DNA of 33,854 nucleotides. Origin: Steroidobacter sp. (GTDB lineage: Bacteria; Pseudomonadota; Gammaproteobacteria; Steroidobacterales; Steroidobacteraceae). The stretch is taken from assembly GCF_016790065.1 (NCBI RefSeq), contig NZ_JAEUPY010000382.1, positions 1 to 33,854 on the forward strand, written 5' to 3'. Positions within the stretch are counted from its first letter, which is position 1. Every line of letters begins with the position of its first letter. Positions 1-9,172 of the stretch are shown in pieces. The notes beneath the pieces were generated by a model. The model was not told where the DNA came from. It saw only the letters and a list, made by a program, of their open reading frames with translations, and did no database searches. The translations under genes and the position numbers were made by a program.

Positions 1-1281
1 CTCGTTGTTCTGCAGGTGGGCCTTTGCTAGCGCACGCTGGACCGGCACAGAGTTCGGTTGATCGCGTAGTACCGAGCGCAGATCTGCAATGGCAGCCGGA
101 GCATCGCCACGAGTCAGCGCTAAATTGCCACGCAAGATCAACGCGTCGTTGTCGCGTGGATTTTCCTTCAACACTGCGTCGATGAGCGGTATCGCGGTAG
201 CGACATCCTGCTGCTGCAACAGCAACGCGGCCAAGCGATTGCGTGCCGTCAAACCATCCGGCCGAGTCTGCTCGGCTTCGATGACCTCGCGATAAACTCT
301 TTGCGCCGCTTCAGGCTTGCGTTGTGACTCGTAGAAGCGCGCCAACGCCAGCTGCATCGACGCTCCATCCTTCTCATCGGCTGCGAACTTCTTCAACTCA
401 GCTTCGGCCTTGTCGGCGCCACCGTGCGCGGCTAGCAAATCGGTCAGTGCAACCTTTGCTTCGGTGTTATCAGGCTTGGATGCGATGGCATCGCGCAGAG
501 TCTGTTCTGCGCCGGCCACATTCTTGGTCAACATCTGGAATCGCGCCAACCGATACCGATGCGACAAGTCCTCGGGCTGCAACTCGATGACCTTACGCAG
601 CTGAACCTCGGCTTCCGGCATCTGCTTGTGGGCCAGCAACAGATCAGCGAGCACGACGCGCAGATCAACGCTGTTCGGTACGCGCTCAATCCCTGCAGTG
701 ACGACTTCAATTGCCTTGTCGCTACGCGCGTTCTGACGATACAACGAAGCGAGTAATGCGATGGCGTACTCATCTTCGGGCGCGAGCTGCGTCGCTGCCT
801 CGGCATCTTCAAACGCACCCGGCACATCGCCCTGCTGCGCTTTCGCGGCACCTCGTGCCGTCAACAGTTGTGCGTTCTTGGGATCCTGTTCCAACCCAGG
901 CGTCACCAACTCCATGGCGCGATCAGGCAGACCGCCCAGCAAATACAAACGCGCCATCGCGGCACGCGACAGCATGTGATTCGGGTCCTGATCGATGGCC
1001 GCTTGATAGTGGCCGAGCGCCTCACGCGGATTGTTGAGCTTCTCTGAGATGCGGCCCAGCTGATAGCGCGCGTTGACGTCGTTCGGCTCGATCTGCAAAG
1101 CATTACGAAACTCGACGCGCGCCTTCTCGTAGTTGCGCTCGGCGAGATAGCTCTCGCCCTTTTCCACATAACGCGCCTTGCGTTGCTCGACGCCGCCGCA
1201 CCCCGCCATCAGACTGGCGATCACTGCCGCGCTTACTAATTTGCTGAGGGTGTTCACTGGGCACCGAGTGGTTTTTATCAC
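1..1281 (-). CDS. prsT: PrsT-type TPR lipoprotein of the exosortase system (3' part beyond window)
   Basis: The frame is open from the window edge to a GTG at 1281, giving 427 visible codons; the C-terminus lies outside. From 1281 the N-terminus is a lipoprotein signal with lipobox L-M-A-G-C (Cys28). A second GTG at 1257 would put that Cys at position 20, and neither start has a good ribosome site. The rest is back-to-back 34-residue TPR helices with repeated N-P/Q-P turns and A-R-x-x-L-A-x-L-Y patterns. Motif order matches closely the 799-residue protein encoded at 28647-31046, including a shared D-N-D-A-L-I-L-R block. Known family role: an outer-membrane or periplasmic TPR scaffold co-occurring with exosortase and EPS genes. 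It is the last visible gene of the EPS operon, about 60 bp after the WecA-type gene. Family call is strong; biochemical role is inferred. Confidence 0.88.
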   Translation of the reverse strand, partial: MIKTTRCPVNTLSKLVSAAVIASLMAGCGGVEQRKARYVEKGESYLAERNYEKARVEFRNALQIEPNDVNARYQLGRISEKLNNPREALGHYQAAIDQDPNHMLSRAAMARLYLLGGLPDRAMELVTPGLEQDPKNAQLLTARGAAKAQQGDVPGAFEDAEAATQLAPEDEYAIALLASLYRQNARSDKAIEVVTAGIERVPNSVDLRVVLADLLLAHKQMPEAEVQLRKVIELQPEDLSHRYRLARFQMLTKNVAGAEQTLRDAIASKPDNTEAKVALTDLLAAHGGADKAEAELKKFAADEKDGASMQLALARFYESQRKPEAAQRVYREVIEAEQTRPDGLTARNRLAALLLQQQDVATAIPLIDAVLKENPRDNDALILRGNLALTRGDAPAAIADLRSVLRDQPNSVPVQRALAKAHLQNNE

Positions 1282-1339
1282 TTCGGTGACGAGCGTATGC
1301 CCAGCAGTTGACGACCCGATGACAACGCCGTGGATTGTT

Positions 1340-2983
1340 TCAGAACCCGCCGTGCAATGAAGTCACCGCCAGATAGACGAGCGCGGCGAGGCTTGGCACG
1401 CGCCACCAGTACGCCGCCGCACCGAACAGCGTCTCCACGCCATACATCAGCACCACCAGCTTGGCGATGCTCTCGCCCACCGTCGCCGAACTCACGACCG
1501 AGCCTGGCAAGTTCGGTACGGCAACGGCGATAAAGATGACCAGGATGTCCAGCGGCGTAACACGAAAGCGGCCATCGCTCGCCAGCCGAAACCGTATGAC
1601 AACTGCAATCGCCAGGCCGACGAACAGCGCCACTTGCAAGCCCATTTGCTGTTCCAAGAACGTGGTCGCCTGACGATCGAAATACACCGCCATGACCAGC
1701 GCGACAAACACCGCCGCCTTCAGCACCCAGCCGGCGTCGGCTTGCCGCCAACGTGTGGCCATCAATCCCAACATGCCCAGCGCGACACACGCGGCCATGA
1801 TCTTCACGTCGCTGCTGGCTTCCGGGCTGACCAAGCCGACCGAAACGACGTACGCCGAGATGCCAACAATCAACGTCAACAACGACCAACGCGGCAAACG
1901 GCTTGGCGCACGCAGCCACGCGACACTGCGGCTGACTCGGGTCACACCGACGGTGCCGTTGCGATTCGGCGGCCGCAACCGCCAACGAGTCGTCGTCGCC
2001 AGCTGCAATAAACCGATGGTCAGCAACGACAACGCGGCGAACAACGCGATGATGGTCAGATCGGACTCATAACGCAGATACCACGCGGTGACGAACAGAC
2101 TGGCCTGCAACAGGTAAATGCCCATCACGGCCTCGTGATGATCGAAGCCTAGCGCCAGCAACCGATGATGGATGTGGTTGCGGTCTGCTTGCAGCGGCGA
2201 ACGGCCTTCCAGCATTCGCTGCGTCATCACCATCAACGTATCGATGATGGGAATGCCCAGTAGCAGCAACGGCAATGCCGAGCTGAGCGGCGTCGATTCA
2301 TCTTGTGTCAACACCACCGCCAATACGGCTGCCGAGAATCCCAGGATCTGGCTACCGCCGTCGCCCATGAACACTCGCGCCGGATGTGTGTTGTAGCGAA
2401 GGAAACCGAGGATGGCGCCGACGATGACAATCGCCACCACGCCCACGAACGGCGCCCCCGACGTGAACGCCAGCAACGCGAGCGCCGACAATGACAGCAA
2501 GGTGGTGCCACCCGCCAAACCGTCCAGGCCATCGGCAAGATTGATGGCATTGGTGACGCCGATCAGGAATACGAACGTCAACGGCCAGGCGATCCAGGAA
2601 GGCAGTTCGTGACGTTCGGTGAGCGTCATGGTGGCAATGGTGACATCGCCCCACACCATGATGATCAGCACCGCGATCACCTGGCCCAACAGCTTCGGGC
2701 CAGCGCTCAAGGTGACTCGATCGTCCCAAACGCCAAAGCCCAGCAACACCAGCACGCCGGCCAGATATGCCGGCATGGGTTGCGCGAACTCACCGGAAAG
2801 CAGTAACGCCAGCAACGTGCCCGCGGCCATGGCGATGCCGCCGACTCTGGGCACTGGAGTGGTGTGTACCTTGCGAGCTTCCGGCGCGTCGAGGAACTGC
2901 CACCGCGCAGCGGCCTGCATGAGCGGCGGGATGAGCGCCATGGTGACGCTCATCGCCAGCAGGAAGGCCAGCATCAAATCCAT
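1340..2983 (-). CDS. WecA/MraY-type undecaprenyl-phosphate sugar-1-phosphate transferase with C-terminal membrane extension
   Basis: Polyprenyl-phosphate glycosyl-1-phosphate transferase that should start the EPS repeat unit by moving a sugar-1-phosphate from a UDP-sugar to undecaprenyl phosphate in the inner membrane. Family motifs are in order: PRVGG near residue 45, the Asp pair WDD at 86-88, NLADGLDGLAGG at 148-159, FMGDGGS at 205-211 and the His motif HIHHRLLALG at 270-279. The start chosen is ATG 2983, with GAGG 5 nt upstream overlapping the exosortase stop; an upstream start at 3037 would run into the exosortase coding end. At 547 residues it is about 190 longer than typical WecA. Residues about 375-547 hold several extra hydrophobic segments that I cannot assign. 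It lies 7 bp after the exosortase gene. The exact sugar substrate cannot be read from sequence. Confidence 0.92.
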   Translation of the reverse strand: MDLMLAFLLAMSVTMALIPPLMQAAARWQFLDAPEARKVHTTPVPRVGGIAMAAGTLLALLLSGEFAQPMPAYLAGVLVLLGFGVWDDRVTLSAGPKLLGQVIAVLIIMVWGDVTIATMTLTERHELPSWIAWPLTFVFLIGVTNAINLADGLDGLAGGTTLLSLSALALLAFTSGAPFVGVVAIVIVGAILGFLRYNTHPARVFMGDGGSQILGFSAAVLAVVLTQDESTPLSSALPLLLLGIPIIDTLMVMTQRMLEGRSPLQADRNHIHHRLLALGFDHHEAVMGIYLLQASLFVTAWYLRYESDLTIIALFAALSLLTIGLLQLATTTRWRLRPPNRNGTVGVTRVSRSVAWLRAPSRLPRWSLLTLIVGISAYVVSVGLVSPEASSDVKIMAACVALGMLGLMATRWRQADAGWVLKAAVFVALVMAVYFDRQATTFLEQQMGLQVALFVGLAIAVVIRFRLASDGRFRVTPLDILVIFIAVAVPNLPGSVVSSATVGESIAKLVVLMYGVETLFGAAAYWWRVPSLAALVYLAVTSLHGGF

Positions 2984-2990
2984 CGCGGCC

Positions 2991-4586
2991 TCAGTTCGGA
3001 ACGTAGTGCTCGAGGCGCGGCGCCACCTGGCTGGCAAACTCCACCAAGCGACGATCCGCCTGCTCCACCGGCTCGCCGATGTCCAACGGCGTCACCAGGC
3101 GCACCAATGCACCGTCGGTGCGCTGCTTGGTGAGCGAGTCGACGAACAAGTACCACTTCACCAGGTACTCGTTGGTCACGACTCGTCCGCGTTGCTGAAA
3201 CCAGTAGTAGACCAGCTGATTGCGATTGCCGAGTTCGATCTGCACGCGATTCACCCGCAGCGGCTTGCCTGCCACCTGCACGTCACCAACATCGACTTGG
3301 TTGAACTGAGTCATTCGCCAACCGCCACCCGGCAGACAGGATCGAGGTGAGTGCGCGGAATTGCCGGCTCGCTGCGAGTCGTACCAAGCCACATAGAAGT
3401 TCACCATCTCGCGGCCGCCGCGCATGTAGTCGGCCATGATGTAATCGTCCAGTTTCAGTGCATCCAGATAAATCTGTTCGAGCACGCTGCGACGGCCCGT
3501 CCAGCTATCTACTTGAGTTGGGAACGCGAAGAACGATTCACGCGTCGGGGTTGCTTCGGCTCGCTCAGGTGCGACCAACACGCCGACAGCGAACGCACTG
3601 ACAATGAGTGAGCCGGCGATGAACGACGCCGGCACGGTGCGATGAACGGGGGCCGCATTTCTGTCGATGGGCTCAGCCGCGTCGAGTCCAAACACTTCGC
3701 GCCAAGGGCGGCGATGCTTGCCGATCTTAGCCAGCAGCATCATCTCGATGAGCAGTACACCGGCACTGGTCATGAACACTGCCCAGCCCTGGAAGTCGTG
3801 CAGAAAGCCTTCTGCCATGGACTGACCCCAGTGTTCCACCATCACGCCGATGGTGCCGATGCGGAAGCTGTTCATCAGAATGGTCACGGGAATGCTGGAC
3901 ACGAACAGCAATACTCGTTTCCACATCTCGACCTTGAACATGTAGGCCATGATGAAGCCCATGGTCATGAGCGGGAACAAATAGCGCAGGCCGTCGCACG
4001 CCTCAGCCACCTGCAGCTTGTAGCCGCCGAGATCGATCACGTTGCCTTCCACGAACACGCTGATGCCAAACAGGCGAATGAACCACACGCCGACCTGAGA
4101 GGAAATCAGCTGTAGCTGCGCCGAGAAGTTCTGTAGCAAGAACTCAGGCAGCGGTACCATCAGCGCCAGCAACAGTAGTGGCGCCCACAGATTCACTGAC
4201 TGGCGTACGCCGATCAGCGCGAGCACCAAGCCATAGATGGCGAACAACAAACCGTACTGTTGAATCGTGTCGACCGCCGCCAGCACGCCGGCGATCTGTA
4301 GCAAGGCGCCGAAGGCAATGAGGCCGACACCCAGCCACGAGCCCTTGAATTCCATCCGCCACAGCGCCGCTCGTTGTTGCCACAGCAGATACAACGAAAT
4401 CACTGGAATCAGCAGCGCGTGACTGTATTCCTCGCGGACCATCCAGGTCTCGATCATGTGACCGATGCCGGTTTGCATGGCCGCGGCTGCAACCACTGCT
4501 GCTATGGCAATGGCCGCCCAAACGTATAGCCACACGTTGACGGCTGGACGTTCTACTCTGGTAGCGGCTGGAAGTACGGTGCTCAT
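2991..4586 (-). CDS. xrtD: Exosortase fused to EpsI domain (XrtD type, VPLPA-CTERM specific)
   Basis: Integral-membrane cysteine transpeptidase-like enzyme that recognises the C-terminal VPLPA tripartite signal, cleaves it, and is thought to attach the exported protein to an envelope polymer. The N-terminal 290 residues are multi-spanning and carry the exosortase triad: Cys197 in EACDGLR, Arg242 in NSFRI and His263 in FLHDFQG. Residues about 320-531 are an EpsI-type periplasmic domain, with one membrane anchor and the conserved HSPRSCLPGGGW motif at 412-423. The Xrt-EpsI fusion together with five VPLPA-ending proteins nearby points to the exosortase D subfamily. The subfamily letter is from family knowledge, not an alignment. 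The start overlaps the preceding glycosyltransferase stop as TGATG, suggesting translational coupling. No key residue is missing. Confidence 0.93.
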   Translation of the reverse strand: MSTVLPAATRVERPAVNVWLYVWAAIAIAAVVAAAAMQTGIGHMIETWMVREEYSHALLIPVISLYLLWQQRAALWRMEFKGSWLGVGLIAFGALLQIAGVLAAVDTIQQYGLLFAIYGLVLALIGVRQSVNLWAPLLLLALMVPLPEFLLQNFSAQLQLISSQVGVWFIRLFGISVFVEGNVIDLGGYKLQVAEACDGLRYLFPLMTMGFIMAYMFKVEMWKRVLLFVSSIPVTILMNSFRIGTIGVMVEHWGQSMAEGFLHDFQGWAVFMTSAGVLLIEMMLLAKIGKHRRPWREVFGLDAAEPIDRNAAPVHRTVPASFIAGSLIVSAFAVGVLVAPERAEATPTRESFFAFPTQVDSWTGRRSVLEQIYLDALKLDDYIMADYMRGGREMVNFYVAWYDSQRAGNSAHSPRSCLPGGGWRMTQFNQVDVGDVQVAGKPLRVNRVQIELGNRNQLVYYWFQQRGRVVTNEYLVKWYLFVDSLTKQRTDGALVRLVTPLDIGEPVEQADRRLVEFASQVAPRLEHYVPN

Positions 4587-5416
4587 CAGACAGGTAGCCC
4601 TTCGGCGCGTCGTAGTAGTTCACGACGCTTGCATTCGATCATGTATTCGTAGAACGCCTGCAGGGTCGCGTAAGTGAAGCCCGGGCGACCATCGAGAAAG
4701 CCGCGGCGCCACAGGTAGTAATAAAAGAACTTCACCGCCGGTCGCGCCGGCAGGCGGAAAAAGATTTCCTTGAGCGCGCGCCGACGCACATTCGGATCGC
4801 TGCTGGCGAGATCGCTCATTTTGAACGCCACCTGCTCGCGCGCCTTGATCGCTTCCACCGCTTCCATGTCGGAGTATTTGTTGTGACGGGCAATCCAATG
4901 AGCCACGCCGTGACTGAATGGATAATGATCGATGTGCGCCATCAGCTCACCGATGCTGCCATCGACCTTGGCCACGGGATTGACCAGCCGCTCGTAGCGA
5001 ACTCGCTCCGGCCGAAACAAACGAATCACCCAGGTCGGATACAGCTGCGCGTGCTTGAGCCAACGTCCCATGAAGTAATCCTTGCGTCGGATTCGAAACG
5101 CCGCGTGCGCTGAGTTCGCCTTCGCCGCGGCAAGCACGTCGTTGCGCAACTCCACCGTGCAGCGCTCGTCGGCGTCCAGGTACAAGACCCAGGGGTGTTT
5201 GAACGGCACGTTGCTCACCGCCCAATTCTGATGGGCCGACCAGTTATCGAACTTGCGCTGTATCACGCGGGCGCCGGCCGCAGTCGCAATCGCGCACGTC
5301 TCATCGGTGCTGAACGAATCGAGCACCACGATGTCGTCCGACCATGCCAGCGACTTCAGGCAGTCGCGCAAATTGGTTTCCTCATTCAGCGTGAGGATCA
5401 TGACGGAGACGCTCAC
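4586..5416 (-). CDS. Family 2 glycosyltransferase (WaaE/KdtX-like)
   Basis: GT-A fold, inverting glycosyltransferase expected to add a sugar to the lipid-linked EPS repeat on the cytoplasmic face. The N-terminus has the GT2 strand SVSVMILTLNEE, then DSFSTDET (a D-S-x-S-x-D-x-T variant), and the metal-binding LYLDADERC at about residues 95-103. The C-terminal half (FFYYYLWRRGFLDGRPGF) is characteristic of the WaaE-like subgroup. The start chosen is GTG 5416, which begins the protein right at the first beta strand, 8 bp after the methyltransferase stop and with GGAG 11 nt upstream. A longer reading to 5464 would overlap the methyltransferase. The stop overlaps the exosortase ATG. The sugar donor is unknown. 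Confidence 0.9.
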   Translation of the reverse strand: MSVSVMILTLNEETNLRDCLKSLAWSDDIVVLDSFSTDETCAIATAAGARVIQRKFDNWSAHQNWAVSNVPFKHPWVLYLDADERCTVELRNDVLAAAKANSAHAAFRIRRKDYFMGRWLKHAQLYPTWVIRLFRPERVRYERLVNPVAKVDGSIGELMAHIDHYPFSHGVAHWIARHNKYSDMEAVEAIKAREQVAFKMSDLASSDPNVRRRALKEIFFRLPARPAVKFFYYYLWRRGFLDGRPGFTYATLQAFYEYMIECKRRELLRRAEGLPV

Positions 5417-5424
5417 TGCCCGCG

Positions 5425-6081
5425 TTACTCCGGCTTGCGCGCCACGACCACCATCGACTTCCATAGCCAGGGCAGTCGACCGGCGCCGAAAAAACCAAAG
5501 TCCACGAAACCGAACTCACTCAGCAATTGCTTGAGCGTGCGATACGACCAGAACTTGATATGGCCGCCGTCCCACAAGGCCGTGAAGTGATGGTCCAACG
5601 CTCCCGTAGCGGCCAACGCCAGATTCTTCAGGTAGCCGTGATAAGGCGTCGACAGAATCAGCGTTCCGCCAGGAGTCAACAAGCGCTGTGCCTGGCGGAC
5701 GAAATCTCTGGGAGCATACAAATGCTCAATGACTTCGGTGGAGATCACCACATCCCAGTGGGTACCGAACGTCTCGCTCAGGTTCTCGTAGACCGACAGC
5801 CGCTCGACTCGAACCGAGTCGCCGCACAGCCTGCGAGCCTGAACTACGCCGGACTCGCTGGCATCGCAGCCCGACACTTCATAGCCGCTGAGCTGTAGTT
5901 TCTTTAACAGCGCGCCGTTGCCGCATCCGGCATCGAAAACCCGAGCAGACGTCGCTCGAATCGGCACACACGTGCGCAACGCCGACAGCACCACCGGCTG
6001 CAGATAGTCGTGCGAAGCCTCGGCTGTACCGCTGCTCCAGCCGTAATCCGGGATCGATGTATTGCTGGCAACTTCACTCAT
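5425..6081 (-). CDS. Class I SAM-dependent methyltransferase
   Basis: 218-residue Rossmann-fold methyltransferase of the Methyltransf_11/UbiG-like type. Motif I is VFDAGCGNGALL near residues 48-59, an acidic GCDAS motif follows at the end of strand 2, and VISTEVIEHL is the post-motif region. TPGGTLILSTPY is motif III. The C-terminus (FWSYRTLKQLLSEFGF) is common in sugar or lipid-linked methyltransferases of polysaccharide loci. It probably O-methylates a sugar of the repeat unit, which is inferred from context. The start ATG overlaps the stop of the acetyltransferase gene by four bases (ATGA), and the next gene follows 8 bp later, so it is embedded in the operon. Confidence 0.88.
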   Translation of the reverse strand: MSEVASNTSIPDYGWSSGTAEASHDYLQPVVLSALRTCVPIRATSARVFDAGCGNGALLKKLQLSGYEVSGCDASESGVVQARRLCGDSVRVERLSVYENLSETFGTHWDVVISTEVIEHLYAPRDFVRQAQRLLTPGGTLILSTPYHGYLKNLALAATGALDHHFTALWDGGHIKFWSYRTLKQLLSEFGFVDFGFFGAGRLPWLWKSMVVVARKPE

Positions 6082-6641
6082 GACTGTCGCGGCTCTGGTC
6101 GTACTCCAATCTGGCGCGCCGGATTGCCGGCCACGATGTGCAGCGTCGGCACGTCTTTGACGACCACCGCGCGCGCCGCGACGATTGCACCTTTGCAGAC
6201 GGTAATGCCCGGGCCGATGAAAGCCTCAGTGCCTATCCAAGCGTTCTCTTCGATGGTCACGGGTGGTTTCAGTAACGGCAATGCCGGATCCGAGAAATCA
6301 TGAGTCCCTGCGCAGATGTGAGCGCGATACGCCACGGCCACTCCCGGGCCGATATAAACCTTGCCGAGGCTATAGATGAACGCCTCTTCGCCCACCGCCA
6401 CCCAATCGCCCAGCTCCACGTTCCAAGGCATGTAGAAGCGAGTCGAGGCATAGACGTGCACCGCCTTGCCGACTTTCGCTCCGAACAATCTCAACACCAT
6501 GCGCCGCCAGCCGAAACACGGCCGTGGGCTCAAGCGAATGGCAATCTCACCGACGCTCCACAGGACGCGCCGACATTGCTCTGCCCAGGAGTATTTTCGG
6601 GCCGCTCGGTTGGCTTGCGGGTTCAGCAGTTGCACCGTCAC
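6078..6641 (-). CDS. WcaF-like hexapeptide acetyltransferase
   Basis: 187-residue left-handed beta-helix acyltransferase, most like the colanic acid WcaF/maltose acetyltransferase group. It carries a run of hexapeptide repeats from about residue 55: VELGDWVAVGEE, VYIGPGVAVAYRAHI, VTIEENAWIGTEAFIGPGITV. The extended loop AHICAGTHDFSDP holds the catalytic His typical of the family. The end, VKDVPTLHIVAGNPARQIG, is the standard C-terminal helix entry. It likely O-acetylates a sugar of the EPS. The start is GTG 6641 with only a weak ribosome site; an ATG 13 bp upstream is out of frame. A 54-bp gap separates it from the upstream polymerase gene, and it overlaps the methyltransferase start. Confidence 0.9.
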   Translation of the reverse strand: MTVQLLNPQANRAARKYSWAEQCRRVLWSVGEIAIRLSPRPCFGWRRMVLRLFGAKVGKAVHVYASTRFYMPWNVELGDWVAVGEEAFIYSLGKVYIGPGVAVAYRAHICAGTHDFSDPALPLLKPPVTIEENAWIGTEAFIGPGITVCKGAIVAARAVVVKDVPTLHIVAGNPARQIGVRPEPRQS

Positions 6642-6695
6642 CCCAGTTAACCATCAGCCCGTAAAACTTTTGTGACAAACACGCGCTGGCCCCAT

Positions 6696-8003
6696 TCATC
6701 GCAGCAGGTTCATTGGCGCCGCGACGAACGGCGCAGGAGCATCACCGGTGCGTGTGTTTGCCGCTCTCCGGCGCCACAGCTCCATGCCCGACGCCAGAAA
6801 GAACGCAAAGAATGAAAAGTACAACGCATAGGCAATCGGCACGGACGCAATCGCAATGGCGCCGCGAACCAACATGTAGCAATGCCAGACGAAATACGGC
6901 AGTAACAAAGCCAGCAACAGCGGATTCCTGCGCATGGCCGTTTCCCAAAGCGCCAGCACCGTCGCCCAAACCAGCGCCAACGCGATGCCCGCCCAACCGA
7001 ACGACAAATACGCGTCGGTCCACAGCAGCGCCGGATAATGGAAATACACCGGCCAGTCCTCCGGCACGCCTTCCAGAATTCTGGCAATCACCACCGGCAC
7101 GTCTGGAATGTCGGGCTTGTCGATATGCAACAGCTTCATGAACGGGTTGATGTAGTTCCAGCCGTAAAGGGTCAGGGACGTGAAGCCGGTGCGCTCGTCG
7201 TAGCGATCCGCCAGAGTGGTGGTCTGCAAGACGCCATACGGCATCTTGGAATCGGGGAACGCCACTTCGCCGTTCTTGTACTGACTCACGAAGATGCTCA
7301 AGGCGACCAGCAAAGCGCCAGCAAACGAGGCGTAGCGGAATAGCTTGCCGAACCGAATCCGTGTCGAAGAGTCGTCCAGCACTTGATAGAAACCCACCAC
7401 GGCCAATGGCACCAGCGACAGCAGCGCGAACGAACGAACCTGCAAATGGATGGCGAAATAGACGAACGGAATACAGACCGCGAGCGCTAGCACCCACCTT
7501 CTCTGCAAAGCCAGCATCGACACCAGCGGCCCCGATGCCCATAGAAACACCACCGACCACGACGCGCCTTCGACGTAGTCGCGATACGTCATGCCCAGCG
7601 TGCTCCAGAAATACCAGAGACTACCCGCGACCCAGTACGCCAGCAGAATCCACAACAACGGTCCAAGCGCCGGAGCATTGCGCTCCAGGCGCCAGTGACC
7701 GCCCACGGTCGAACGATTCGACAACCTCCACAACAGCGCATCGGCTATCGCGAACACAGCGTTGAAGACGCATACGAACAACATGACGTTGTGGATCTCC
7801 GGACGCCCTGCCGAGACACGTTCGTCGAGAAAGCCACGAATCCAATTGACCTGCGTCTCCATCGCCACCGGCACGAAGAAGATCGCGAAGTACGTCAGCA
7901 GGAACCAAAGCACAGCCATCAACCGCCGGGCTCTAAACGCCGCGATCAACCGCCACACGCACAGCACGATGTTGGCAATCGCCAGTCCGAGATCTACGCC
8001 CAT
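6696..8003 (-). CDS. wzy: Wzy-like O-antigen/EPS polymerase (multi-spanning membrane protein)
   Basis: About 435 residues with at least ten hydrophobic segments and a large polar loop between about residues 220 and 310 that contains MPYGVLQTTTLADRYDERTG. This architecture is that of Wzy polymerases and WaaL ligases. Primary sequence in the family is poorly conserved, so the call rests on topology plus position between a flippase/GT pair and the modifying enzymes. No other polymerase candidate exists in the operon. The start chosen is ATG 8003 (MGVDLGLAIANIVLC), which begins at the first membrane helix and overlaps the upstream GT4 stop by 10 bp. Extending to 8078 would add a polar tail and lengthen the overlap. 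Expected role: block polymerisation of undecaprenyl-PP-linked repeats on the periplasmic side. Confidence 0.75.
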   Translation of the reverse strand: MGVDLGLAIANIVLCVWRLIAAFRARRLMAVLWFLLTYFAIFFVPVAMETQVNWIRGFLDERVSAGRPEIHNVMLFVCVFNAVFAIADALLWRLSNRSTVGGHWRLERNAPALGPLLWILLAYWVAGSLWYFWSTLGMTYRDYVEGASWSVVFLWASGPLVSMLALQRRWVLALAVCIPFVYFAIHLQVRSFALLSLVPLAVVGFYQVLDDSSTRIRFGKLFRYASFAGALLVALSIFVSQYKNGEVAFPDSKMPYGVLQTTTLADRYDERTGFTSLTLYGWNYINPFMKLLHIDKPDIPDVPVVIARILEGVPEDWPVYFHYPALLWTDAYLSFGWAGIALALVWATVLALWETAMRRNPLLLALLLPYFVWHCYMLVRGAIAIASVPIAYALYFSFFAFFLASGMELWRRRAANTRTGDAPAPFVAAPMNLLR

Positions 8004-9172
8004 ACGCGCGAACTCACGAGAGTTGTGCCGAAACGCGCGTCGTACTCGCGAAGGTGGGCCGCTGTGATCTGCCGCCAACCATATTTCTGTTCGAGATGAG
8101 CTCGGGCTTGCTTTCCCTGTCGTGCGGTCCCCACTGCATCGACCGACAAAGACAGCATGGCCTGCGCGAGTGCTGTTGGAGATTGCGGTGGCACAACCAG
8201 CCCGGTTTGGCCATCGACGATGAGTTCCGGTAACGCGCCGACCCGAGTCGCGATGGCAGGTTTGCCAAAGGCCGCCGCCAACGGAATGACTCCGGTCTGG
8301 GTGGCCGCCGCATAAGGCAGCACGACGAACCTAGAGGCCGCGAAGATCGCGCGGATTTCTTCATCGGCGACAAAACGATTGATGAGCACCACGCGATGCC
8401 GAATGTCATCGGGAATGGGCGGCACTGTGCCTGCACCAGCAATCAGCAAACGTAGCGTCGGCAACGACTGCAGCACTTCCCGAGCCGCTGAGAACAGTAG
8501 ATCCAAACCCTTGTAAGGCTCGATGCGTCCGAAGAACAAGGCGGTGTGATCGCCGGCATCGAGCTGTGCCAGTTCCAACGGACACGCATTTCCCGTCGCA
8601 ATTCTCTCCGTCAGCCCAACACCATGTTGGACGACGTACACGCGCTCACTGTCGACTCCGTAGCGTTCGACGAGCGCGCCGGCATGATCGCGCGAGTGCA
8701 CGTGTAACGCCGCTGCCCGTCGCAGCAACCACGGCATCAGACAAGTGTCATACACGATCGTATGAACGCGGCCCCACCAAGTTCGCAGCTCGGCATGCGG
8801 ACTGGGATCGTGCACCGTGGCGACGACATTCACTCCCAAGCGACCGAACTCCTGAATCAGCCCTCTGAAGGCACCGACGCGACTGACGATGTGCACCACC
8901 GCCGGCCGATATCGCTCCCGCAGCTCACGCGCCAACCTGGCCGAACGAAACGGATTGTAGTTACGCCGAATCACTCGACCCTTAGTCGATCTGTCCAGTG
9001 CTGCGCCGAGCAAGCTTCCCTTGGGTAGCCCATCGTAGGGCCCGAGTGTGTACAGCTGTGTGCGGCAATGACGAGCCAGCCCATCCGCGAGATTGCGGGC
9101 GTAGTGCGCCATGCCGCCCTTGCCTTCTCCATCGATGATCAGCACGTCGGTGGCGATCTCAATCGACGACAT
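7994..9172 (-). CDS. Family 4 glycosyltransferase
   Basis: 392-residue GT-B retaining glycosyltransferase. The N-terminal acceptor domain has the glycine-rich loop DGEGKGGMAHYARNLADGL. The C-terminal donor domain shows FFGRIEPYKGLDLL, LLIAGAGTVPP, and GKPAIATRVGALPELIVDG followed by QTGLVVPP. This is the GT4 nucleotide-sugar pocket, although the usual E-x7-E is altered here: its first half reads VLPYAAATQTGVIPLAAAFG. This T-G-V-I form occurs in other GT4 subgroups, so it is probably still active. The ATG at 9172 overlaps the flippase stop by 14 bp. It should build the repeat unit on the inner leaflet; donor and linkage are unknown. Confidence 0.88.
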   Translation of the reverse strand: MSSIEIATDVLIIDGEGKGGMAHYARNLADGLARHCRTQLYTLGPYDGLPKGSLLGAALDRSTKGRVIRRNYNPFRSARLARELRERYRPAVVHIVSRVGAFRGLIQEFGRLGVNVVATVHDPSPHAELRTWWGRVHTIVYDTCLMPWLLRRAAALHVHSRDHAGALVERYGVDSERVYVVQHGVGLTERIATGNACPLELAQLDAGDHTALFFGRIEPYKGLDLLFSAAREVLQSLPTLRLLIAGAGTVPPIPDDIRHRVVLINRFVADEEIRAIFAASRFVVLPYAAATQTGVIPLAAAFGKPAIATRVGALPELIVDGQTGLVVPPQSPTALAQAMLSLSVDAVGTARQGKQARAHLEQKYGWRQITAAHLREYDARFGTTLVSSRVWA

